In this document: in pieces, positions 10,514 to 22,914 of the stretch
How the letters are laid out: each line of letters opens with the position of its first letter
Position numbering within the stretch: the first letter of the stretch is position 1
Origin: Gari tellinella
Taxonomy: Eukaryota; Mollusca; Bivalvia; Cardiida; Psammobiidae
DNA: 64,000 nucleotides
NCBI GenBank assembly: GCA_922989275.2
Contig: OV277870.1
Location: 42,900,356 to 42,964,355 of the forward strand
Direction: 5' to 3'
Position numbers and translations under genes: made by a program
The notes under the pieces: model-generated
Told to the model about the DNA's origin: nothing
The model's input: only the letters and a program-made list of their open reading frames with translations
Databases searched by the model: none

Positions 10514-10706
10514 CAGGGCTCTAGATAAGAGATAGTCATTTCAACAAATCCAACATTTTCTCACTCTCTTTAGAACCAAATACCATGGTGTTATCACTCA
10601 TTAGAGTCGTCTCGAAGAGACGATTCTAATGAGTAATGACACCATAGGGTTTAATTCAGAAACAAAGATCTTAGTATTTGAAAAACTACCCTTATCTGGT
10701 GCTCTG
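10514..10706. mobile_element. MITE with H3 hairpin
   Basis: Imperfect terminal repeats CAGGGCTCTAGATAAG and CTTATCTGGTGCTCTG are flanked by the direct repeat TTAAC on each side. The core hairpin (10587-10654) pairs CTCATTAGAGTCGTCTC with GAGACGATTCTAATGAG. A relative lies at 45529-45775. The CAGGG end is hAT-like, but 5 bp of flank repeat is too short to classify it. Confidence 0.55.
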
Positions 10707-11178
10707 TTAACCCACTATTCCACACTAGATACTAATAAGATACACATTTTGTGCATTTAGCCCATTTTTCGAATAAAGAAAATGGTTGTAATGAAGTCTT
10801 TACAGTCGTGAAGATGTATCAGATTCATAAGAAATATTTCCCATATTCTTGTATATAGAATCCCAAATATGGCTGAGAGTAAAGCAGAGTGTGAATCATG
10901 TGTCGTACAAAATGAGCATGGAGGTCAGATAAAAAATCAATATAAAGATTTCTGCATATGTTGAAAAAGAAAAGGAAAGGGCAAGTGCGCTAGAAAAAAC
11001 TGTTTTCCTTCCAGTTTTAAATCTAGAAGCTAAATGTAATATAATACAAACAAAAAAACAACAAAAAAAACCAAAGGATAATAACAAAGGTATATGTACA
11101 AATATAACAAGGAATATCAAGGACACCAATCGTGCAGACAGAGGTGATGCTTGTCTTATAACTCTTATGTCAATCTAT

Positions 11179-11424
11179 TTAACCCTTCACTCCATGCATA
11201 TGTCTTCTAATGCCCCTATTAGTTGCTCCAGTGGAGACAAAAAGCTCCACTCTGTGCTTTATAAATATGCACTGTTTGAAACAGGTTCTATATCCTAGCA
11301 TAAAGCAAGTCGAAAGCAAAGCAGGATGCGTCTGAGATGCAACTCTGCTTTACCTCCCACCCACTTCAAGCTGTCACATGACCTGTCTTTAAAACTCAAG
11401 AAACAGGCTATTGGGCAAAGGGTC
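11179..11424. mobile_element. M4 piggyBac-like MITE, degenerate
   Basis: It starts TTAACCCTTCACTCC and ends near GGGCAAAGGGTC. A worn H2 hairpin (11301-11395) reads GTCGAAAGCAAAGCAGGATG / CTCTGCTTTACC. The CTCAAGAAACAGGCTATTGG tail matches other M4 copies. Confidence 0.5.
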
Positions 11425-11679
11425 AAGTCTTGACACGAATAAATTTTAAGTTAAAAGTGAGGTCCAGATTAATCAAGACCAGGTCAAAACAGTTTGAATA
11501 TTTGTGCTTGGTTATATTGTTTCTTATGACTAGTTGTTGGGGGTAAGGAGTGAACACCTTTACATAAGATCAACCAATTGAGGGTCTCTGAATCGAGAAA
11601 AAATAAAAATCTATCCAGCATGGCCACTGAAGAAGGGCTATGAGTTGGCAGTATCAAAGACAGAAGACAGCCCACAGCA

Positions 11680-11803
11680 TAGCGAAAGCAAAGCAGAAAG
11701 CCTCTAAATGAGCTTTAGACCCTACCTCAACCCTGCCACGAGCGACCATCTGTCCCGACCACCATACTTCCTCACCCAGTGGTCACTATAGAGAGGATGA
11801 CTG
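11680..11803. mobile_element. M3-like MITE remnant
   Basis: H2-like arm GAAAGCAAAGCAGAAAGC and a right end GTGGTCACTATAGAGAGG remain. The left end is lost. Confidence 0.4.
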
Positions 11804-11888
11804 GAATAATGTCAAGTAATTTTAATGGTTTCAACACAAGTCTGACACAAGTGATGCATGATCAAGCAGCAATTGTGTCAGAGCCATG

Positions 11889-14800
11889 CTAAAGACATAT
11901 TTTAAGAATTATTGAGTAAATTGATTCATTGGGGTAAATTGCTGAATTTGGAATATGAATCATTTCATCTTTCCATTTTTGCAGACTTTTGGGATATTCT
12001 TCGCTTTTATTTAGTTGTTTGTAAATTGTCCTACAGCCTTTCTTATCAGAGTTTATAATGGCTAGGTTAATAGGTTGTAATAAGTTAAAATCTCTGTTTG
12101 GTAGATAGTGTACTCTTTTAATTTCAAGAAAGCGTTTAATTGAGCGGATGAGACCATTATATTCAATAAAATTGACGGCTACATTAAATCTTAAAGTAAA
12201 TTCTTCATAGGTGTATAGCTCACCATTACATTTTATTAGATCCCCTATGAACACTATCCCCGCAGCAAGCTATCTCTTATAGCAAATACTAGAACCTCCG
12301 ACCTTAATATTTGGGTTATACCATAAATTAGTACAAGCAATTTGACCCTCGTTTAGTGTACTTACACTTAGAGTTAATTTACAATAACTTAGTAGGACAT
12401 CTTTCCAGAATGGATTCAAATCTTGCTGTAACTGGCGTTTGATAAAATCTGAGCCATATTTGTAAATATCATGAAGGGCTTTGCATGCGCATTCAGCCAT
12501 ATGACTAAATTTATTATTCATAATGGACAATCTCCGCAGCCAAGTTAATTTTAGGCTGAACATGAAGTTATTCAACTCAATCATTTTGAGACCACCAAAT
12601 TTGTAGTCCTGCGTAATTGTGCTACGTTTGACTTTGTCATTTGACTTGTCCCACAAAAACTTAAAAAATAAATTTTGTATTTTATTGATTGTTTCTTGAG
12701 GTGGGCTGGGTATACTTAAAATTAAATGGTTGAGTTTAGCAAGAGCTAAAGTTTTTATAACAACTATTTTACCCAAAGGAGTAATGACTCTTTTTGACCA
12801 GCAGGAAAATAAGGCAATAATTTCCTCTATTTTTGATTCATAATTCATATCAATAATGTCTTTTAAATTAGTTGAGAATTTAACCCCAAGTACAGTGAAA
12901 AGAGTGTTTTCCCAAGATAGATTATATTCTGGGCATAACATTACTTGGCTGTTTTTTCGTGAACCAAACCATATAACTTTAGTTTTTTCTGTATTAATAT
13001 TAAGGTCGGAGATTCTTCCATAAAATTTTAAAACAAGTATTGCATTAACCAAGGATTCTTCAGAGCCATTTAAAAATAAACTTGTATCATCAGCATACTG
13101 AGATACTAAATACTCGATACCATTTATCTTAATTCCTTTGATTCTTTCATTATTTCTAAGTAGTATTGATAAAATTTCTGCACAGAGAATAAACAGGTAC
13201 GGTGACAAAGCATCCCCTTGACGACAGCCTCTTTGTAGTTGGAACCACTTAGACATGTGGCCATTTACTATGACACAGGACTCCACATTTGTATAAAATA
13301 TATTAACCCATCTTCTTATTGAAGGTCCAAAATTAAAAAAATCTAAAACTTTACTCATAAAACTCCACGAGACAGTATCAAAAGCTGCAGCAAAATCAAT
13401 TAAAAGAAGAAGTCCTGGAATATTATTTTGTTCAGTATAAAACAGTATATCGTATAGCAACCTGATATTTGTTGCCATAAGTCTACCTGGAAGAAAGCCT
13501 GTCTGGTCTTCATTTATAATGTTACCTAAAATATTTTTTATTCTAAAAGCTATTGATGCTGAAGCAATTTTGTAAGCAATGTTTAGTAATGAAATAGGTC
13601 TCCAATTTTTTAAATAATTTTTGTCTTTGTTTCCCTTAGGTATGCACGTAATGACTCCCTGTTTTTGGGTTACAGACAATTCCCCTACAGTATATGCATA
13701 ATTTATAGATCTCACTAAAAACATACCAATATCTTTCCAAAAAAATTAAAAAAAATTCCACTGTAAATCCATCATTACCTGGACTTGTATTGTTAGACAT
13801 TTTTTTTAAACTATTTGCCAGTTCAGTATATGTAAGTGCACCCTCCATTAATAATTTCTCCTGCTCATTAAGTTTTCTGGTATTTGTATTTACTAATAAT
13901 TCATGTAAATCAAAAATTATCCATTTCTGTAGCTTGATATAGACTTTGCTAGTGTCTTTTTGTTTCTTTCAAAATATCTTCTTGGGTTTTCAGAAGGTTA
14001 CCATTTGGTGTTAATAGAGAGTTCACACATTTTGAAACAAAATTACGGTTTTCTAAATTGCAAAAAATATTTTGTAGGTTTTTCTCCTTCCTGAATCCAT
14101 TTTGCTCTAGATCTGATAAAAACACCAGACAGTTTCTTTTTTCTTATTTCACCTAGTTCTCTTCTTTTATTGTCTAAAATGTCATAGTTAATATCAGTTT
14201 GTTTTTCTAACTTTTCAATTTCTTTCAAAATTTTATTCTCTTTGTTAATTTCAGATTTCTTTTTGTGTGAACAGTATGCAATAGTTTTTCCCCTAACGGC
14301 TAGGAGTAGAGATTCAAAGAATAACTGGTCATTTATAGTGAATGTAATATCTTCCAAAGGTATTTCCTCAATATCATTGTAAATGCCAGGGATTTCAGAA
14401 ATATACTGTGTTTTGGTGGATTTTATAATTGATTTTACTTCTTGTATATATAATTGATCTTTTAATAGAGAATTGTTAAATTTCCAATAAGATATTCCTT
14501 TTTGAAATTTATCAAATTGTAAAGAGATAAAAATTAGAAAGTGGTCTGTCCTATACCCAGGTAAAATTTTAGTTTCAACAGCATCTGTGTAAAGCATTTC
14601 AGATATGAGGAAAAAGTCAAGCCTTGGTTTTTTTAATTGGATTTCTCCTAAACCATGTATATTCTTTAGTTTCCAGATGATCTTCTCTCCAACAGTCTAT
14701 CAAATTATTTTCAATCATAAGGTTCAGAACTGAGTTTCTAGCATTTGGGTTATTAACATGAACATAGCTGAAACAGTCTATATTTGGATTAAGTATGAGA

Positions 14801-15210
14801 TTAAAATCTCCACTAACAATAAAAAACGAGTCATTCAGGTTATTGTAAAAATCAGGACTGTCTCTGTTTGGGCCATAGATATTAATCAAAACAACATTTT
14901 TTTCTGCAATTTTACAATCTAGAATTAATAAATTACCATTTGTATCTTGTTCAATATTGTTTACTTTGTAATCAAAGTTATTATTAATGAATGTGGCAAC
15001 ACCTCTAGATTGACTGTTGAAATTACTGAAAAAGCACCCGTAACCCCATTGACTTCTTATGTATCTTTCCTCATTAACAGTGAAGTGTGTGTCTTGAAGC
15101 ATACATATTGAATATTTCTTACTTTTAATAAAATTAATGACATCTTTACGTTTCTCTTTGTCGCCTAGTCCCTGTACATTCATAGATATTATATTAATTT
15201 TTTCACTCAT
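11889..15210 (-). pseudogene. L1/Tx1-type LINE ORF2: endonuclease and reverse transcriptase
   Basis: The sequence encodes the APE-like nicking endonuclease and RT of a non-LTR element. It starts at the ATG at 15210 with NIISMNVQGLGD. Endonuclease motifs are MLQDTHFT, INIYGPN, VSGDFNLILN and YRTDHFLI. RT motifs are NWRPISLLNIAYKIAS, TGFLPGR, LLLIDFAAAFDTVSW, GCRQGDALSPYLFILC, the catalytic QYADDTSLFL and VLGVKF. The C-terminal block IGDLIKCNGELYTYEEF is typical of the group. The frame is broken at about 14628 (T7 run), about 14066 (A6 run), about 13955 and about 13742 (A-rich run), plus an in-frame TAG at 12270-12272 where a Trp codon is expected. All domains are present, so it is nearly intact. 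Confidence 0.92.
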
Positions 15211-15400
15211 TTAGAACAAGTAGAAATGAAAAATATGCACAATGAAGGTCACGATGGGACAATTTTAACTGGTAAATCTTACTTTCTTTGGTAGCACCGT
15301 TCAAACTATGACTTTCATACTGTTTCAGTATAGCAAACATCACCTCAGTCCGCAAAACTCTGGTGTCCATGCAATCCATTAAATTTTGATGTATTTTCAT
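15203..15400 (-). CDS. Possible C-terminal remnant of LINE ORF1
   Basis: This 65-residue frame ends at 15203, and its stop overlaps the ORF2 start (ATGAGTGA on the minus strand). Such overlap is common between LINE ORF1 and ORF2. No RRM or zinc-knuckle motif is visible, and the upstream part is missing or unrelated. It could be chance. Confidence 0.3.
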   Translation of the reverse strand: MKIHQNLMDCMDTRVLRTEVMFAILKQYESHSLNGATKESKIYQLKLSHRDLHCAYFSFLLVLNE

Positions 15401-15742
15401 ACAAATTTATATACATCAACTGTGGTAGAGAGAAAATGGATGACAGAATAAAACCAATAAGACAATCAAGTTTGTTTGATATTCAGAGAATACTATAAGC
15501 AGAAATTATTATCAGTACTTAGTATAGTATAGTCAAACAGTGCACATCCCTGTCAGCTGAATTCTAAAAAGTCACCAGACTTGATCACCCACTGTTTTAA
15601 GCCACTATAATTATTAAGTTTCATAAAATACAGCCATGTATGATATTGCCTTGAAGACAAATGAGTTTGGTATAGATACATAGTTGGTACAATACATTTT
15701 TTTCTTCTTTCAAGTACTAGATCAAGTAATATTAAGAGTTGG

Positions 15743-16008
15743 GCTTAAATCTGGATTCAAGCTGTTTGTCACTTTTCTGTCAAAATGTCAAAAATGTAGC
15801 TTTGAGGAAAGCAGCAGACGACAATTTTACGCAGACGATATTGAAGCAGTGAAAATGTTAGGCATTTAATTGTCCTGTTTAGGGAACTGCGGCAATGGTC
15901 GTTGAAAGGATGTACATTGTAATTGTCCTGTTTAGGGAACTGCGGCAATGGTCGTTGAAAGGATGTGTAGTTTATGGAGGGCCGTTGTTGAGAGGGAGCG
16001 CTGTGACC
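15743..16008 (+). mobile_element. M2 MITE, right part, with an internal tandem duplication
   Basis: It matches 3235-3450, from the right H1 arm TCTGGATTCAAGCTGTTTG to GAGAGGGAGCGCTG. A segment of about 47 bp (AATTGTCCTGTTTAGGGAAC onward) is present twice in tandem (15868 and 15919). The left half is absent. Confidence 0.75.
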
Positions 16009-16101
16009 GTCTAAACTATTGTTGTCTGCATTATAGTTTTAAAGTAATATTATAGGCAGAATGACTAAAGATATATATCGATACGAGCGCTTGCCAATCC
16101 T

Positions 16102-16110
16102 ATCGTGACA
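16102..16110 (+). other. Left 9-bp target-site duplication
   Basis: ATCGTGACA immediately precedes the element end AGGTGTGTG. The identical 9-mer follows the other end at 25305-25313, and occurs once at the empty site (3511-3519). Confidence 0.95.
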
Positions 16111-17920
16111 AGGTGTGTGAAGTTTGCACGACATTCGACAATTCGACATTCGACCTTTCACAAATGAAAGGTCGAACAGCTGTCGAATTTCGACTTTCGA
16201 CATTTAAGCTTTCACATAATGTAACAAATTTTGCCGATCGATAAGTCAGCTTTGCCATAATGTAGAAATATTGTCGAAATTCGACTTTCGACATTCAACA
16301 TTTTTAAAACACATTACTTTGTCGAACTGATGTCGAATTTCGACGTTCGACATTTATACAAAGTCGGGAAATTGTCGAATTAGGGTCGAATTTCGTCGTT
16401 CGACAAACTGCAAGTAAGGGAAAAAGTCGAAATATTGTCGAAATTCGACATTCGACATTCAAAATTTCTTAAACACATTACTTTGTCGAACTGATGTCGA
16501 ATTTCGACGTTCGACACTTAAACAAAGTCGGGAATTGTCGAATTAGTGTCGAATTTCGACGTTCGACAAACTGCAAGTAAGGGAAAAAGTCGAAACATTG
16601 TCGAAATTCGACGTTCGACATTCAAAATTTCTTAAACACATTACTTTGTCGAACTGATGTCGAATTTCGACGTTCGACATTTATACAAAGTCGGGAAATT
16701 GTCGAACTAGGGTCGAATTTCGACGTTCGACAAACTGCAAGTAAGGGAAAAAGTCGAAATATTGTCGAAATTCGACGTTCGACATTCAAAATTTCTTCAA
16801 CACATTACTTTGTCGAACTGATGTCGAACTTCGACGTTCGACACTTATACAAAGTCGGGAAATTGTCGAACTAGGGTTGAATTTCGACGTTCGACAAACT
16901 GCAAGTAAGGGAAAAAGTCGAAATATTGTCGAAATTCGACATTCGACATTCAAAATTTCTTAAACACATAACTTTGTCGAACTGATGTCGAATTTCGACG
17001 TTCGACACTTATACAAAGTCAGGAATTGTCGAATTAGGGTCGAATTTCGACGTTCGACAAACTGAAAGTAAGGGAAAAAGTCGAAACATTGTCGAAATTC
17101 GACGTTCGACATTCAAAATTTCTTAAACACATTACTTTGTCGAACTGATGTCGAATTTCGACGTTCGACATTGATACAAAGTCGGGAAATTGTCGAATTA
17201 GGGTCGAATTTCGACGTTCGACAAACTGCAAGTAAGGGAAAAAGTCGAAATATTGTCGAATTCGACGTTCGACATTCAAAATTTCTGAAACACATTACTT
17301 TGTCGAACTCATGCCGAATTTCGACGTTCGACACTTATACAAAGTCGGGAAATTGTCGAATTAGGGTCGAATTTCGACGTTCGACAAACTGCAAGTAAGG
17401 GAAAAAGTCGAACTATTGTCGAAATTCGACGTTCGACATTCAAGATTTCTTAATACACATTCACTCTGTTGAAATTATGTCGAATTTCGACGTCCAACAA
17501 TTTTCCGGACCCGGGAAAAGTCGAAATATTGTCGAAATTCGACAATGTTCTTTCAACAATTCTTTAATACATTCACTATGTCGACCTTATGTCTACTTTC
17601 GACGTTCGACAAGTGGCCTGGCAAGGAAAAAATCGAAATATTGTCGAATTTCGACATTCGACATTTCAACAAAGCCAGTAAAGTGTCTAATTTATGTATA
17701 TTTTCGACAATCGACAAATTTCCCGATAGTGCAATAGTCGAATTATTGTCGAATATCGACGTTTGACATTGGTCTTTTACCAAAATGTCGAAAATTTGTC
17801 CAAATTCGACGTTCGACTTTCAACATATCTTAAACACATTTACTATGTCGAATTTGTATCGAATTTCGACGTTCGACAATTTGCCGGGCCAGGAAATAGT
17901 CGAAATATTGTCGATTTCCC
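16111..17920 (+). repeat. Left inverted array: 163-164 bp tandem units of GTCGAA words
   Basis: After a unique outer stretch of about 200 bp, at least seven homogeneous units follow. The CTGCAAGTAAGGG landmark recurs at 16408, 16571, 16735, 16899, 17062 (one change), 17226 and 17389, giving a period of 163-164. Each unit contains several small palindromes such as GTCGAATTTCGAC and GTCGAAATTCGAC. From about 17450 inward the units diverge. Open frames through it are artefacts of the repeat. Confidence 0.92.
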
Positions 17921-19640
17921 AATTTTTCTATTTTTCAAACGCGATTTTACACTATAGTCATTATCTAGACACAAGGAAACTTAAAACAGATATTGAAAGT
18001 AAAGTAGGATGCGTATTTAGGCGCATTCTGCTTTACTTCCAGTCTGTTCAAAACTACATGTACCATCTGCTAGGATACAAATCAGAAGATTTCGGAAGAC
18101 ATCCGGAGAAATGGCAGCCCTGATTTATAGGACAGGGTTTAGGTGAACAGCGAATAAGATCTTTCATGAATGTTAGAAATGCACAATTATATGTATTACA
18201 TCCTTCTCATACCGAACTGTATAATTATGAAATCAATGGAAATATATCGAAAAGCTCAGCCTTATTTAACTTTTAAAAAGATATTACCTTCTGATCCAAT
18301 CTACGAAGGATTCATTATTTTTTCCCTTATAAATTGGCCTCTGCTTTTTTGCATATTCGAATTATTATGCAGAAACACTTTCTGTGGGTCACTTTGCCAT
18401 GTGGTCATCTAATTTCTGAATAACAGATTAGAATCAATACATGAAGTTGACCTTTCATTATACACTACTCGTATTTTACAAAATACTTAGAGGGTAGCCT
18501 TTGATTTTACTTTATCCCTATGCCTGCGAACAGACTTTGTCCATGTTACATGTACACTTTCTAGGCATTGCTGATTATAATGTCAAGGAGGTCCTTATAC
18601 ATGTATGTCTTTGAATTACACGTATTGCTTATGTGTAACTTATTGCAGGCTGGATACTGATGGATCAGTATTATGCAAATAATGTAGACCCAGCTCAGAT
18701 AGCTCATACAAGAGCATTCTGATCAGTGGATTCACTGTTTGCCAAAGCAATCATAAGCTTCAATAAGAACATAAAAGTCCTACGATGTTCAAAGGTACCT
18801 GGTGTTTCATAATATAATTGAAATACAATGGATTAACGCCATTTAAAAGATTTATCTGCAGTGCCTTTAAAGACAGATATAGCAATATTCGAAATGGGGA
18901 ATTAAATGAGTTTAAAATCATAACAATGCTCTTTTCTGATAGTTCGACCTCTAATTGCCTTTTTAAAGAAAATCATGTCGGACATAATTTTCTTTGCAAA
19001 ATGTCCCGAAATATTGGAATAGAGCAATGCTATGATTTTGCAGTGCCTTTTTATGTTAACCATTTATTCCCTAGATATGCCGTTTAACGCTGTGAACTAC
19101 ATGTAATTCCTCCTAATGAAGAAAATTGGTACAACTCACACAGTCATGAATATGTATCATAATAAATAATTCTATGTTCTAGCAGATGATAGCTTAAGGT
19201 AAAGCAGCATGTGTAATAAGGATCATTCTGCTTTACTTTCAACCTTTTTTTCGTAGTCACTAGTCTTCATAAATAGAAATTGGCTATGGAGTAAATGGCT
19301 CTTCTTTCACTGGTCCTTTCTTTGTTAAGGTTTTAGAGCCATAATAGAAAACATCGACCATCGATATATACATGTAGCTTTAATGTTCGTGTAGTAAGAT
19401 TGTGCCGGACATATTACAGAATAATTATGCGGAAACGGTGTTCAGATTTTCGCATTATGGATCTATAACCTTAAAACATTGTCGAAATAATAAAAAAGTT
19501 TACATTATCAAAATTTGCTTATTTTACAATGCCAATTTAAAAAAACAAAAAGGTCTAACGTTCTCAAGCTTTTCAAAGTTTAAATTTTCAACAAGAATAT
19601 TTAGGCCTGAAATATTTAGAATATCTTACAACAAATTGTA

Positions 19641-19876
19641 TAGAGTGGAGAAAACGTTATTATTCCCGTGTAAACGCAAACGAAACGCAAACGCATAGCA
19701 CAAAAACGTTGAAAATGTCAATTTTTAGATATTTCTTACAGTTCATTTTAACCTGGACAGCAAACAGTTTCGAGCCACATCACCCGGCGTCTGATCTGGC
19801 TGCAAACTGTTTGCAGTGGAAATAAACGTTTTAGTGTAAATGCGTTTATTGGGAAAGAATAACATATTCTCCACCG
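19641..19876 (+). mobile_element. M1 MITE inside the foldback element
   Basis: Ends GAGTGGAGAAAACG and ATTCTCCACCG are flanked by TA. It belongs to the GAAAACGTTATT subfamily also seen at 28423 and 60682. Its H1 core is damaged: the left arm lacks GATCAGACG. Confidence 0.8.
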
Positions 19877-20353
19877 TATACCTAGACGAAAACAGTTGAT
19901 TTGGATTCTGCTTCAGCACCGGCTATTTACTGCATTTCCACTTCACCACTTTCTATTTAAATATGTTAACCCTTTACTCTAGGGCGAGTGTTAAATGACG
20001 TCATAACTATTGACTCTGTCACTCACATTACACATGGATAGATGTAATTGGTCAATGTGTTGAGACTTGGTTCTTATTGGTACGTTCAAGGCGTTTAGTC
20101 TAGTGTGATTGACAGCAACGGGCAAATAGCTACCACACCAAGTGTAGCATTGAAAAATGCATAATGGCGCAAACTTATATCGTTTCTTTGAGACGATAAT
20201 GTTTAATTGTAGTTCAAAGACGATTTACTGAAAATATAAAACGCGATATAGGACAAAATGTAATCGTCTTTAAGAGACGATAATGCTGAATAGTCGATAT
20301 ACGACTAATTCAGAAACATATAATTCGCGTAGTACATGTACTTTGAACATTTA

Positions 20354-20662
20354 TTAAAAATGATCGTCTCTATTACAATATAACGTTCTTAGGAACACTA
20401 TCTTAACCATCGTCTGATGCGTCTTGTCACATAAAACATGATCCAAGTAGAGTGTATCTTCCCTAATAGAAAGGTACGCGATTCTTCCCTTCGGTTTTTG
20501 AACTGACAAAATATTTGACAAACTATGCTTCTTTATATATTTGTCCGGCTGAGCAGGGCAACACAGTACTTCTCGTCTGTCAGTGTTATTATTTACTAAA
20601 ATTCTACATCTGCACGTGCTGACCTTGAAGGAAATGGACAAAACTCCCACGGTATCTGTCAA
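20354..20662 (-). other. Unrecognised coding-like fragment, possibly captured
   Basis: A 102-residue minus-strand frame contains VSTCRCRILVNNNTDRREVL. A second minus-strand stretch (about 20912-20770) reads LIVSNRVDKREVQCNPP in another frame, so the two resemble each other at protein level. Possible splice acceptors (CTTCAAG and CTTATAG) precede each. I do not recognise the family. Two diverged copies of one Cys-containing exon carried inside a transposon would fit gene-fragment capture, but chance or an old duplication is also possible. Confidence 0.25.
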
Positions 20663-22914
20663 TAAAATGAAGTACAGTGTAGCCTACTTCCACCGGACTT
20701 TACGACACATACCTCTCACTTGTGCATTTCGTCGCCAGATCAGGATCCAAACGGTCTGAGGCATTGCCAAGGCAGCGCCTCACTCAGTTTTCTTCTTGTT
20801 CTTGCTTGACGATGTATTTGTCGCAATTTGACTTCGTTTTTTTAATGTCCGTTTGGGGAGGGTTACACTGTACTTCTCTCTTGTCAACTCTGTTACTCAC
20901 TATAAGACTACATCAGCAATGATGCCCTCTATAGACATGTGAGGTTTTTTTTATTTGGAAATTGTTCAAAAGAAAGAATAGTCGCAGCTTTAACTATAGA
21001 CGGACCAGTTTGCTTTATTATAAGTGAACTGATCTGCATAGCTAATTTATATATTGTATCATCTAATAATAGCTTGGTATTTATTTCTATATATTGTGTC
21101 CATACCATTTAGTTAAGTATTTTAATATTTTTCCACCTTCCCTCTATATCGCAGATTAATTCAGTATTCGACCACCAAATGTCCTACTAACTCAATAGTT
21201 TTTTATTATATTATACTTCACATGTAATTACAAAACATATGTTTGGTTTCTGTGACAAAAAAAGAAAGGGTTGTTCTGTTCTGCTCTGTCTATTACAGAC
21301 GAGCAAATAGGTAAGTAAGTAAGTACACAGTAATATATAATAACAAATATTATATATTATTCTCAAACAGATGTTAACCGAAAGTTTAAAGCTTAAAGCA
21401 GTCTCAATGCGCATTTAGCTTTACTCTTAACCCGCTTTAATTGGTCACCTATATTCAATACTAGAAACAGTCTATGGAACAAAGGGTTAATGTTCAGGGA
21501 CCACACATATAGGTTGACCAATTAACCCATTGCTCCATATACGCATTTCAATTCACTCCAACACTAAAGAAAAAAGTTTCTGCCTAGACAGTCACCAATT
21601 TTATCATAACAAATATTTTCTATTTACCACAAACCACAAAGCCCGTTTCTTTGTTTTTAGGATAGATGAATAACCGAATACTTGAAGCAGGTTGAAGGTA
21701 AAACAGAATGCGCCTTAAGGCACATTCTGCTTTACTTTTAGTCTGCTTTATGATACATTTTCATGACTGTATAAATGGAAGTATTTTCGTCGGTGAAAGA
21801 ATAAATTAGAGGCGTATTTATCGGGTAAAGCAGTCTGAACTTGAAACAGACCGTACCCTATAAGGCGCATCATGTTTCAATCTATAGATCAGCTATAAGG
21901 GATTAGATACCGGAAGGTAAACCTTTGCTTTTAAGTTTAAACTCATTACTCCACAGATACGCATTTTAACATCTTTCATCTTCCACTTTTTGCCGAAAAT
22001 AGTTCTATTCTACGCATTCAAGAATATTTATTATTAGTAACATTCTCTATAATCTAGCAGATGATAGTCTAAAGCTTAAAGCAGGTTGAACGCAAAGCAG
22101 AACTGGTCTTTACTTGCATTCTACTTAACTCTAAACGTTCATCCATCTTCAATACTAGAAACAGCCACATGTCAATGGTTTCGGATTGAAGACCACCGAC
22201 CTACTCCCAAACAGTTTGTCTTATAAATATTCCATCTTATTATAGAAATGGCATTCTACCAGTGTAAGATAATCCGTGCATGCAAGATTACTGAAAACAG
22301 TGAAGGATCAGCACAATGGCCCTCCCAGGTGACTAATATAGTCCTGGTATAATCAGTATATACACCGTATCTATATGTAAAATATTACTTAACTTTATTA
22401 CATATATAGTAACTCGTACATTTAAGGTTATTGAAGACTTGATCGTGAGCAATCTTTAATATGTCACTGAACTTACCGACTATACGCCTATATAAAATTA
22501 CACAAAATACATGTTATTGTATAATTTTTATAGTGAAGACCCTGCCCAGTGGGCTCTGGTAGGAGACACCAGGCCCGGTGTGATCTGTTTGCGGTCTAGC
22601 TGTGCCAAATATACATCAATACGTTACACAGCAGGTTAGACAAGTATAAGACCTAGATAAATATAGTTCGGTAGAAGACCTTTAATCTGAATTCAAACTG
22701 TGTTTCGTATAAATATTCAGGTTATACATCTAAATACAATTACAAAATAATAGTGCCTGGTACAGTTATTCATTATTGTCAAATACATGTAGTAAACAGT
22801 GTATAACTAGATCAAAGTGCTCTTCTAGGCACTTTCGGTCCAGTCCGCAATTGCCCCATACGTATACAGATTTAATCGCACGACTCCCGAAGACTTATTC
22901 GCACTATCTGCCGT

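Noticed and set aside
16400..17783. Many short frames rich in Arg, Ser, Asp and Phe in the GTCGAA arrays
   Set aside because: They follow the repeat period and occur in every frame on both strands; no start or splice logic.
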